Positions 57,364-64,000 of a stretch of 64,000 nucleotides of DNA are shown here, in pieces (the first letter of the stretch is position 1; each line of letters opens with the position of its first letter). Both the position numbers and the translations under genes were made by a program. The notes beneath the pieces were generated by a model. That model did not search any database and had not been told where the DNA came from. It worked only from the letters and a program-made list of their open reading frames with translations. Origin of the DNA: JABCPE02 sp963530615 (lineage in GTDB: Bacteria; Bacteroidota; Bacteroidia; Flavobacteriales; Weeksellaceae). The stretch is taken from positions 124,001 to 188,000 of the forward strand of contig CAUSDX010000002.1 in the NCBI GenBank assembly GCA_963530615.1. Reading direction: 5' to 3'.

Positions 57364-58812
57364 TTAAAATTCTGCATTTTTAGGAGTTCTTGGGAATGGA
57401 ATTACATCACGGATGTTAGTCATTCCCGTTACGAATAATACCAATCTCTCTAATCCTAAACCAAATCCAGAATGCGGTACAGAACCGAATTTACGGGTGT
57501 CAAGATACCACCATAACTCTTTTTCGTCTACGCCCATTTCTCTCATTTTTTTGACTAAAACATCATATCTTTCTTCTCTTTCTGAACCTCCGATAATTTC
57601 ACCGATACCTGGGAATAAAACATCCATTGCTGCCACGGTTTTTTGGTCATCGTTGAGTTTCATGTAGAATGCTTTGATGTCTTTCGGATAGTTAAATAAA
57701 ACCACAGGACTTTCAAAGTGTTTTTCCACCAAATATCTTTCATGTTCGGACTGCAAATCTGCTCCCCAAGCTTCTATTGGGAATTGGAATTTTCCTTTTT
57801 TATTTTCTTTGGAGTTGAGAAGGATTTCAATTGCTTCAGCATAGCTTAAACGAACAAAACGCTTTTTAACGACATTTTCTAATTTTTCTATCAGTCCTTC
57901 TGTAGCTCTCTCTTTTTCTGGTTTTTGTTTCTGCTCTTCTGAAAAACGCTTGTCTAATAATTCCAAATCATCTTTACAATGGTCTAAAACATATTGGATA
58001 ACATATTTTAAGAAACTTTCAGCAAGGTCAATGTTATCTTCCAAATTGTTGAAGGCTACTTCTGGTTCTATCATCCAAAACTCGGCAAGGTGGCGAGTAG
58101 TATTAGAATTTTCGGCACGGAAAGTAGGTCCAAAAGTATATATTCTACCAAGTCCCATTGCAGCAGTCTCGCCCTCCAATTGTCCAGAAACGGTCAGGTT
58201 TGTTTTTCTACCAAAGAAATCTTCTTTGAAATCAACTTTTCCTTTATCATTTTTTGGCGGGTTATTGAGGTCAAAGTTTGTTATGGTGAACATTTCCCCA
58301 GCTCCTTCTGCATCAGCTCCAGTAATGATGGGAGTGTTAATGTAGAAGAATTGATTTTCGTTAAAGAATTGGTGAATGGCAAAACTAATAGCATGGCGAA
58401 CTCTGAAAATAGCTCCAAAAAGATTGGTTCTGAATCTCAAATGAGCTTGTTCTCTCAAGACTTCCAAGGAATGTCTTTTAGGTTGGAGAATAGTTTTTTG
58501 CATTTCTTCAAAAAAATTATCTCCTAAAATTTCAATTTTTTTTGCTAAAATTTCAATATTTTGGTTTGCACCTTGGCTCGGTACTACCTCTCCAAAAACT
58601 TTTAGAGAAGAGGCCGTATTGATATTTTTAATTAAATCTTCGTCAAAATTTTCAAAATCTATGACAATCTGTAAATTATTAGGTGTAGAGCCATCATTTA
58701 AGGCAATGAATCTATTAGAACGAAAAGCTCTGACCCACCCTTGAACGCAGAGTTCTTGATGAGTATATTTTTGATAATCTTTAAGAATGTCTTTGATGGT
58801 TAATCTTTTCAT
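57364..58812 (-). CDS. asnS: Asparaginyl-tRNA synthetase
   Basis: The 482-residue class IIb synthetase has an N-terminal OB-fold (VQGWVRAFRSNRFIALNDGS), the motif 2 region FGPTFRAENSNTTRHLAEFWMIEPE and the motif 3 GSVPHSGFGLGLERLVLFVTG with DVIPFPRTP. AsnS is separated from the related AspS by the ATRHLAEF-type motif and by HSGFGLG. It charges tRNA-Asn. It leads a two-gene unit with rpoN. Confidence 0.96.
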   Translation of the reverse strand: MKRLTIKDILKDYQKYTHQELCVQGWVRAFRSNRFIALNDGSTPNNLQIVIDFENFDEDLIKNINTASSLKVFGEVVPSQGANQNIEILAKKIEILGDNFFEEMQKTILQPKRHSLEVLREQAHLRFRTNLFGAIFRVRHAISFAIHQFFNENQFFYINTPIITGADAEGAGEMFTITNFDLNNPPKNDKGKVDFKEDFFGRKTNLTVSGQLEGETAAMGLGRIYTFGPTFRAENSNTTRHLAEFWMIEPEVAFNNLEDNIDLAESFLKYVIQYVLDHCKDDLELLDKRFSEEQKQKPEKERATEGLIEKLENVVKKRFVRLSYAEAIEILLNSKENKKGKFQFPIEAWGADLQSEHERYLVEKHFESPVVLFNYPKDIKAFYMKLNDDQKTVAAMDVLFPGIGEIIGGSEREERYDVLVKKMREMGVDEKELWWYLDTRKFGSVPHSGFGLGLERLVLFVTGMTNIRDVIPFPRTPKNAEF

Positions 58813-58897
58813 AAGAGAAATTTTTATACAAATAGCAAATATAAGAATAAAACTGAAATAAAAAAACGGGGATTATTTCTTTGAATAGAGATAATAA

Positions 58898-58929
58898 AAA
58901 AGCCACTGCTTATTAAAACACTGGCTTTT
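58898..58929 (-). terminator. Terminator of the HU gene
   Basis: AAAAGCCA (58898-58905) pairs with TGGCTTTT (58922-58929), extendable past one mismatch. On the minus strand it is followed by TTTTTTATT. Confidence 0.75.
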
Positions 58930-58949
58930 CATTTTTTAGAAAAATTAAA

Positions 58950-59237
58950 TTATTTTTTTTCTACACCTGCTACTGCATCTGCTAATTCAGCACCTGGTTT
59001 GAATTTTGCAACTTTTTTTGCTTCAATTTTAATAGGCTGTTTTGTTGCAGGGTTGATACCAGTTCTTGCTGCTCTTTCAGAAACGGAAAATGTTCCGAAA
59101 CCTACAAGGGCTACTTTACCATCTTTTTTAAGAGTTTCAGTTACATTAGTAATGAAAGATTCTAATGCGGCTTTTGCTGCAACCTTAGTAATTTCGGCAT
59201 CTTTTGCAATAGCATCGATTAACTCAGTCTTGTTCAT
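58950..59237 (-). CDS. hup: HU-family DNA-binding protein
   Basis: The 95-residue protein has the HU/IHF pattern: MNKTELIDAIAKDAEITKVAAKAALESF, VALVGFGTFSVSERAARTGINPATKQPIKI and a C-terminal AKFKPGAELADAVAG. It is a histone-like nucleoid protein that bends DNA. The start is set at 59237; a longer frame to 59318 would add a hydrophobic stretch foreign to HU and lies across the promoter. The gene stands alone with a consensus promoter and its own terminator, as expected of a highly expressed gene. Confidence 0.95.
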   Translation of the reverse strand: MNKTELIDAIAKDAEITKVAAKAALESFITNVTETLKKDGKVALVGFGTFSVSERAARTGINPATKQPIKIEAKKVAKFKPGAELADAVAGVEKK

Positions 59238-59276
59238 AATAACAATGTTTTTTTTAATTAAAAATATATTGTATAG

Positions 59277-59307
59277 CAAATTTAAAATAAATAAAATAAA
59301 AATCAAA
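59277..59307 (-). promoter_or_regulatory. Consensus promoter of the HU gene
   Basis: Minus-strand TTTG (59307-59304), exactly 19 bases, TAAATTTG (59284-59277), a complete match to the Bacteroidota consensus. The start codon lies 39 bases downstream. Confidence 0.85.
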
Positions 59308-59365
59308 CTTTTTAGCATATAAAATGCTATATTTTGTGACTTTTTAGATAAAATTTCATAAAATC

Positions 59366-60043
59366 TTATTTTTTGCTATTCCAAAAACCATGATTCCCTA
59401 AAGGAATAACTGCTGCAATGACGAATAAGTGATTGTTAGGGCTTATATTATTTTTGTAATGTTGGTAGATATAGAAAAATTGAGGGTTGAGCCAATTAAA
59501 AAGTTTTACATCAGCAGTGAGATAAACTCTATTTTGGGATAATCCTCCATTTTTTATATCAATGAATATTTCATCATGGGCAGAGAAATTCACATTTTTA
59601 TCAGAAATTTTGGTTCTATGCACAATTCCTAAACGTCCTCTATAAAAGGAGGAATCATCACCGCCTTCTATGGATTTGAATAGATAGGAGTTACGATTTT
59701 GTAAAATCCATTTGTTTTGTTTGTCAATAGGAAGGGAAAAAGTCAGCATGGCATTGATTTGGTGATTTTTAATATCTCTACCATGTATAGGTGATTTCAA
59801 AAATATATAAAGGGGTGTGAATGTAAAGAATTTGTTGAGTTTGATATTTGGCATTACCATGGACATTTGGGTATGCTCTTCGGAGGTGCTTACTCCACCA
59901 TATACGCTTAAATTATTTCCTTTTGGGATATTGACGGAAACCCCTGTTAATAGGAAGGATTTTCTTGTATCTGCTTCTTGTGCTTTTATGTTATTGTTAA
60001 GGAGAATACTAAATAAAATAGAGTAATAAATTAAATTCTTCAT
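59366..60043 (-). CDS. DUF2490 family outer-membrane protein
   Basis: The 225-residue protein has a signal peptide (MKNLIYYSILFSILLNNNIKAQ), followed by beta-strand rich segments such as NLSVYGGVSTSEE, TFTPLYIFLKSPIHGRDIKNHQINAM, NKWILQNRNSYLF and FFYIYQHYKNN, as in the DUF2490 family of predicted beta-barrel proteins of Bacteroidota and Proteobacteria. Function unknown. It has its own promoter box and lies divergent to panD, with only 78 bases between the start codons. Confidence 0.72.
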   Translation of the reverse strand: MKNLIYYSILFSILLNNNIKAQEADTRKSFLLTGVSVNIPKGNNLSVYGGVSTSEEHTQMSMVMPNIKLNKFFTFTPLYIFLKSPIHGRDIKNHQINAMLTFSLPIDKQNKWILQNRNSYLFKSIEGGDDSSFYRGRLGIVHRTKISDKNVNFSAHDEIFIDIKNGGLSQNRVYLTADVKLFNWLNPQFFYIYQHYKNNISPNNHLFVIAAVIPLGNHGFWNSKK

Positions 60044-60071
60044 AATAAATTCAAAATAAGATTAATTTTTG

Positions 60072-60079
60072 CAAAGATA
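60072..60079 (-). promoter_or_regulatory. -7 box of the DUF2490 gene
   Basis: Minus-strand TATCTTTG, a full TAnnTTTG match, 28 bases upstream of the start codon at 60043. Confidence 0.55.
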
Positions 60080-60108
60080 CTAATTTAGGTTTATTGAAAA
60101 GAAATCTA

Positions 60109-60116
60109 TATTTTTG
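60109..60116 (+). promoter_or_regulatory. -7 box of panD
   Basis: TATTTTTG, a full TAnnTTTG match, only five bases before the panD ATG at 60122. The transcript would be practically leaderless. Confidence 0.65.
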
Positions 60117-60121
60117 CTGCC

Positions 60122-60472
60122 ATGTTAATAGAAGTTTTTAAATCAAAGATTCATAGAGTAAGTGTTACGGAAGCTAATCTTAACTATGTGGGGAGCATTA
60201 CTATAGATGAGGAACTTATGGATGCTTCGGGGATTATAGAAGGAGAGAGAGTATATGTAGTTAATGTTAATAACGGAGAGCGTTTTGATACTTATGCGAT
60301 AAAAGGGGAGAGAAAATCAGGGGTTATTTGTCTCAATGGAGCAGCAGCAAGGAAAGCCCATAAAGGTGATATTGTAATCATTATAGCTTATGCTCAAATG
60401 ACACCTGAGGAGGCAAAAAACTTCTCTCCGAAAGTAATTTTTCCAAATGAAAAAAATAATTTGCTTGAATGA
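60122..60472 (+). CDS. panD: Aspartate 1-decarboxylase
   Basis: The 116-residue enzyme is PanD: it opens MLIEVFKSKIHRVSVTEANL and holds the self-cleavage site NYVGSITID, cut between Gly24 and Ser25 to form the pyruvoyl group, with Tyr58 and the GAAARKAHKGDIVIIIAYA segment. It makes beta-alanine for pantothenate and coenzyme A. Its end overlaps the following gene by four bases (ATGA). Its promoter lies within five bases of the start codon. Confidence 0.95.
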   Translation: MLIEVFKSKIHRVSVTEANLNYVGSITIDEELMDASGIIEGERVYVVNVNNGERFDTYAIKGERKSGVICLNGAAARKAHKGDIVIIIAYAQMTPEEAKNFSPKVIFPNEKNNLLE

Positions 60473-61518
60473 GTTTCACGAAAAATAAATGGAAAACAAC
60501 AATTATCATACTTGTATCTTTGGTAATTGCTGTATTTTTTATGTGGATAGCATTGAGAGATATAGATTTTAATAGAGTTAAATATTCTTTAGAGAGAGTT
60601 AATTATTTTTGGATTTTAATTTCTGTATTTTTAGGAATTTTAGCTTATATCTTTCGGGCAGTAAGGTGGAACTTATTATTAGAGCCAATGGGGTATCATA
60701 TTGGTAGTTATAATGCTTTTTGGACAATAGCTTTTGGGTATATGATGAATTTAACCATTCCCAGAAGTGGTGAGATTGCAAGAGCTACGGCTTTGTATGG
60801 AGTGGAAAAAATCCCTGTGGAGAAGTCTTTTGCCACGATTGTAATAGAAAGAGTGATAGATTTATGCTTTATGCTCTTTTTCTTATTTTTAGCATTTATT
60901 TTTAATGGAGAGGTTTTGAAATTGTTTTTTGATAGGCTTACAAATTACCAATCAGATGAACAAAAATCATATTCCATGGTAGATGAATTCTTATTGAGTT
61001 TGGGAATAGAAAATTTGGATAGTGCTTATTCTGGACTGAAAATAGGAGTTTTATTGATAGGAATATTAGTGTTTTTCGCAAGTGTTATTAAGTTTAAAGC
61101 AAAAATTATCTCTGTTATTAAAGGTATTATAGAAGGGCTTTTGTCTGTTTTTAAAATGAAAAGTAGATTGCAGTTTTTAGGTTATTCAGTAGGAATATGG
61201 CTGTGTTACTTTTTTTCTGCTTATGTTCTTTGTTTTTCATTAGAAGGAACGGAGAGTTTTGGAGTGAGGGATGTTTTTTTGATTATAACTGCAGGAACAT
61301 TGGGTATGATGGTGCCTACATCTGGTGGAGTGGGGTCTTTCCATATTGCGGTAAAATTAGCAATAGCAGGGATTTATATGTCTTTTGGTAAAGAACAAGA
61401 GTTAGGCAATGAAGTAGGGCTCATTTATGCTTTGATTTCTCATACTTCTCAAATGTGTTCTATGGTACTTCTTGGGCTGGTTTCTATCCCATTTTTAGTG
61501 AAAAATAAGAAAGATTAG
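60469..61518 (+). CDS. UPF0104/lysylphosphatidylglycerol synthase-like membrane protein
   Basis: The 349-residue membrane protein has about eight helices and the family patterns AYIFRAVRWNLLLEPMG, RSGEIARATALYGVEKIPVEKSFATIVIERVIDL and PTSGGVGSFHIAVKLA. This belongs to the UPF0104/YbhN group, related to the membrane flippase domain of MprF, whose members may move lipids across the inner membrane. It overlaps panD by four bases and is translationally coupled to it. Its stop overlaps the convergent class IV aminotransferase-like gene. The substrate is unknown. Confidence 0.82.
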   Translation: MSFTKNKWKTTIIILVSLVIAVFFMWIALRDIDFNRVKYSLERVNYFWILISVFLGILAYIFRAVRWNLLLEPMGYHIGSYNAFWTIAFGYMMNLTIPRSGEIARATALYGVEKIPVEKSFATIVIERVIDLCFMLFFLFLAFIFNGEVLKLFFDRLTNYQSDEQKSYSMVDEFLLSLGIENLDSAYSGLKIGVLLIGILVFFASVIKFKAKIISVIKGIIEGLLSVFKMKSRLQFLGYSVGIWLCYFFSAYVLCFSLEGTESFGVRDVFLIITAGTLGMMVPTSGGVGSFHIAVKLAIAGIYMSFGKEQELGNEVGLIYALISHTSQMCSMVLLGLVSIPFLVKNKKD

Positions 61519-62297
61519 TTTTCATCAAAACTTTCTTTCCATAAGTTGATGATTTCTCTGAATTTTTGATTTCCAAATATTTTATTTCGGATTTTAGAAA
61601 CGGATAACAGTCCTTTTTGGTCAGATACTAAAAGAATTTCATCAGCTTTTTGGCTTTCAAAAGGGCTCATTTCTGCTTGTTCTATTTCTGCTAACTTATT
61701 CTTATGAGTGAATGTGATTAAGTTTTCCATTAGAGGAGAGATGTATGCTCCTTCGCTTTGTTTAGGAATACGGATAGTATCTCCTTCTAAAAAAAGTAAA
61801 TTTCCTGAAATAGCACGGGCAATTCTTTTTTGTGGATTAAGAAGTATCACTTCATCCAAATCATTTTCACCAGCATAGATTTCTGCATAAATATTTTCAG
61901 GAGAATGCGTAAGAATATTATTCAATAATCCTGTATTGATAGAAATTTCTTTTAATAAATCTATCTTTATGGTATGAGTGTTAATATTGAGAATATCATC
62001 GGTTATCCGACTATTGATAAAGAAATTGACAGGAGATTTAGTTAGGGGTAAATCATCTTCATTTCTATAAATCATGAAATGTATGAATGCGTTTTGTAAA
62101 TTTTCTTCTATTATTTTTCGTTCTAAAATATCGGTAAAATATTCTAAAGTAAAAGAAATAGGAATGTTCATTCTCATTTTTCGCATCGACGCCATAAGGA
62201 AGAAATAACATTCTTCTGTCATAATGAGTTTTCTATTCCTTACGAAAAAATAGACACCCACTGCATCTCCGATAAGAAAAGCACGATTTTTCTCCAT
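61515..62297 (-). CDS. Class IV aminotransferase-like protein, PLP lysine not seen
   Basis: The 260-residue protein has the class IV aminotransferase layout, with GENDLDEVILLNPQKRIARAISGNLLFLEG matching the cofactor phosphate and structural region and the ending AISPLMENLITF-like EGAYISPLMENLITFTHK as the PabC/BCAT C-terminal part. The catalytic lysine is not at the expected place: the aligned stretch reads SINTGLLNNIL (about residues 119-129), where family members have K before LxxLL/NxL. Nearest lysines are Lys111 and Lys116. It may be an inactive or re-purposed enzyme. A START-like gene lies 16 bases upstream on the same strand. Confidence 0.68.
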   Translation of the reverse strand: MEKNRAFLIGDAVGVYFFVRNRKLIMTEECYFFLMASMRKMRMNIPISFTLEYFTDILERKIIEENLQNAFIHFMIYRNEDDLPLTKSPVNFFINSRITDDILNINTHTIKIDLLKEISINTGLLNNILTHSPENIYAEIYAGENDLDEVILLNPQKRIARAISGNLLFLEGDTIRIPKQSEGAYISPLMENLITFTHKNKLAEIEQAEMSPFESQKADEILLVSDQKGLLSVSKIRNKIFGNQKFREIINLWKESFDEN

Positions 62298-62313
62298 AAA
62301 TAATAGAAAAATA

Positions 62314-62697
62314 TTAGGCTGCTCCTAATTTTATTGTTAGGTTTTCAATTAGATTTTCCCAATATTGTTGTGTTTCTTCTTCTTCGCCTGGTTCACAAAA
62401 GTCGGTAATGTTTAAGGATAAATCATTAGTGATTTCGTCAATTACAATTTTCATTTCAAAATAGCACTTGCTCCCTTCGTCTTCTTCCCAACGAAATCTT
62501 ACTAACTCTTCCGTTTTGTATCTTGTAAGTGTGGCTTTTTCCTCATATCCATCCCAATTGAAATAGAAATCATCGCCTCTCTCATGAACTTCATCAGCAA
62601 ACCACTCTGCTAAGCCCTCTGGAGTAGCTAAATATTCAAATAAAATTTCTGATTGACAATGCAAAGGAAACTCAAATTGGATTTTAACTTTCGTCAT
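62314..62697 (-). CDS. START-like (SRPBCC/AHSA1) domain protein
   Basis: The 127-residue protein has the helix-grip pattern: QSEILFEYLATPEGLAEWFAD, FYFNWDGYEEKATLTRY and EELVRFRWEEDEGSKCYFEM, ending EEETQQYWENLIENLTIKLGAA. This is the flavobacterial START-like family, a small ligand-binding fold of unknown function. It lies upstream of the aminotransferase-like gene in the same direction. It is soluble and strongly acidic. Confidence 0.84.
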   Translation of the reverse strand: MTKVKIQFEFPLHCQSEILFEYLATPEGLAEWFADEVHERGDDFYFNWDGYEEKATLTRYKTEELVRFRWEEDEGSKCYFEMKIVIDEITNDLSLNITDFCEPGEEEETQQYWENLIENLTIKLGAA

Positions 62698-62807
62698 ATC
62701 TGTTTTATTTTAGGTCTGCAATATACATTATATTTTTTATCCTTAAAATTTTAAGTATTGTGATTTTTGTCATAAAATTATTTTTTTTAGTTAAACTTTA
62801 TTTGGTG

Positions 62808-63959
62808 CTATTTTGCTTTATGGATTTTAGCATAAAACAAAGACAGAATAAGTCCTAAACCAGCTAGTACGACTCCTACAAGAGAAGGATAATTATAAGT
62901 CAATCCTAGGCTCAAGGGAATACCTCCTAAAAATGCCCCTAATGAATTGGCAATGTTAAATGCCGCTTGCATAAATGCTGCAGCCATCATTTCTGAATTT
63001 TTAGCTGCCCGTAGCATAAGAATATTAAGAGGAGAACCTGCTGCCATAGATAAAGCACCGCAAATAAAGGTAAGTATGAGTGAAGCAATTTTATTTTCAG
63101 AAAGGAGAAATACCAGTAACAGTGCGATAACCATAAGTAGTAAAAGTAAGGCAGTTGCTTTGATAGGGTTGAGTTTATCCGCCAATATTCCTCCAAGATA
63201 GTTGCCGATAACCATTCCAGCACCAGCTAAGACCATGAGATATGAAATGTTTTCGGAGGAAAATCCAGATACTTCTGTTAGAAGAGGAGCAATGTAACTG
63301 AACCAAGAAAATAAACCTCCAAAACCAATCCCTGCAATACTGATGATGTGCCATGCTTTTATCGTTTTGAAGAATTCTAATTCTTGACGAAGTCCTACAT
63401 TACGAAGATTTTTTAGATGAGGTAACCATAATATTAAAAATAAAATGGTAAGCAGTCCTAAAATCGCTACAATACCAAAAGCTAATCGCCAACTAAAAAC
63501 CTGACCAATGTAATTCACCAGAGGAACCATAGCTAAATTAGCTACTGTAAGTCCTGAGAACATTGCGGCAATGGATTGTGCTTGTTTGCCCTCTTCTGCT
63601 AATTTTGTAGCCACCACAGCTCCCACTCCGAAAAATGCTCCGTGAGGAAGTCCTGACAAAAATCTAAATGATAAAAGACTGTAATATTCAGGGGCTATCG
63701 CAGATAATCCATTGAATAAAGTAAATAAAATCATTAGAGAAATAAGAGTTTTTTTAGGTGGATATTTTGAAGAAAAAGCTACCAAAATAGGAGCCCCGAT
63801 TACCACTCCTAATGCATAAGAAGAGATAAGATACCCCGCCTCTGGGATAGAAACTTGTAAAGAATTAGCAATGTCAGGAAGCAGCCCCATAATTACAAAT
63901 TCCGTAGTGCCGATGCTTAGACCTCCCAAGGCTAAAGGAAGTAATCTTTTTGAAATCAT
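62808..63959 (-). CDS. MFS transporter, DHA1-type (AraJ/YdhP-like)
   Basis: The 383-residue protein has 12 helices and a DHA1 layout: LGGLSIGTTEFVIMGLLPDIA in helix 1, SSKYPPKKTLISLMILF as motif A equivalent and RFLSGLPHGAFFGVGAVVATKLAEEGKQAQ in helix 4, close to the sugar-efflux/AraJ and YdhP group. It probably exports small molecules or drugs at the inner membrane by proton antiport. The substrate is unknown. Its promoter, if any, lies near the right window edge, where only a one-mismatch box is seen. Confidence 0.84.
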   Translation of the reverse strand: MISKRLLPLALGGLSIGTTEFVIMGLLPDIANSLQVSIPEAGYLISSYALGVVIGAPILVAFSSKYPPKKTLISLMILFTLFNGLSAIAPEYYSLLSFRFLSGLPHGAFFGVGAVVATKLAEEGKQAQSIAAMFSGLTVANLAMVPLVNYIGQVFSWRLAFGIVAILGLLTILFLILWLPHLKNLRNVGLRQELEFFKTIKAWHIISIAGIGFGGLFSWFSYIAPLLTEVSGFSSENISYLMVLAGAGMVIGNYLGGILADKLNPIKATALLLLLMVIALLLVFLLSENKIASLILTFICGALSMAAGSPLNILMLRAAKNSEMMAAAFMQAAFNIANSLGAFLGGIPLSLGLTYNYPSLVGVVLAGLGLILSLFYAKIHKAK

Positions 63960-64000
63960 AGTTTTAAGTTTTGATGTTTAGAAAATTATAGATAAAGAAG

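Noticed and set aside
1..64000. CRISPR array, tRNA, rRNA, insertion sequence or prophage
   Set aside because: No regular spaced repeats, no tRNA or rRNA sequence, no transposase or phage structural gene was found on either strand.

Overview
The window is a 64 kb piece of an AT-rich bacterial chromosome from the Bacteroidota, order Flavobacteriales, most likely a Weeksellaceae-type organism (Chryseobacterium/Riemerella/Bergeyella group; this placement is inferred from gene content and not proven). Supporting signs are the TAnnTTTG promoter boxes without Shine-Dalgarno sites, several TonB-dependent receptors, a type IX secretion PorP/SprF protein, the exosortase XrtF pair, and flavobacterial DUF families (DUF2480, DUF3822, DUF6702, DUF2490, START-like). 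No rRNA, tRNA, CRISPR array, insertion sequence or phage module was seen.

Layout. 1-2228: three overlapping glycosyltransferases, the first cut by the window edge. 2529-3905: an APC amino acid permease. 3956-6829: accC, accB, rpmF and a YceD/DUF177 gene on the minus strand. 6867-10944: META lipoprotein, pheT, dnaN. 11171-13777: a TonB-dependent receptor with a His-rich secreted partner, behind an operator-like promoter. 13826-15509: lpxB diverging from a DUF2480 gene. 15565-18926: an AmgK-like kinase, a free-standing RapZ C-terminal domain, a MurU-like nucleotidyltransferase, a LOG-family hydrolase and a DUF6702 protein. 19035-21800: ddl, coaD, TRIC channel, TatD. 22118-23086: trpS. 23087-23967: a small accessory island holding a broken C5 DNA methyltransferase tail and an orphan WHH-type nuclease toxin domain. 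23968-27377: rpsL, rpsG, fusA, rpsJ. 27447-33682: AI-2E family transporter, a second TonB receptor, a four-helix membrane protein, asd and a cation diffusion facilitator. 33679-34640: XrtF and its partner. 34737-37746: PASTA protein, RluD-type synthase, PorP/SprF. 37802-42550: divergent PEP synthase, hemW and a second pseudouridine synthase. 42551-43643: decayed and unrecognised small genes. 43644-45990: nadK, a zinc-ribbon-less accD, a DUF6973-like gene. 45996-49209: rsmD, DUF3822, folA, murI, dps. 49309-51569: a TonB receptor behind a TPP riboswitch, so a predicted thiamine importer. 51640-54757: a porin diverging from an oxalate/formate-type MFS carrier. 54870-63959: glycosyltransferase, rpoN, asnS, HU, DUF2490, panD, a flippase-like membrane protein, a lysine-less class IV aminotransferase homologue, a START-like protein and an MFS carrier.

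How the genes work together. Cell-wall precursor supply recurs (ddl, murI and the AmgK/RapZ-C/MurU set), next to coenzyme synthesis (coaD, panD, nadK, folA, hemW) and envelope transport (three TonB receptors, porin, PorP). The most interesting points are the muramic-sugar recycling cassette with a stand-alone RapZ domain, the thiamine riboswitch with a visible alternative pairing, promoters so close to start codons that transcripts should be nearly leaderless, the XrtF exosortase with no obvious substrate, and the methyltransferase/toxin remnant island. Several start codons are placed inside longer open frames because a TAnnTTTG box covers or closely precedes the upstream candidate.
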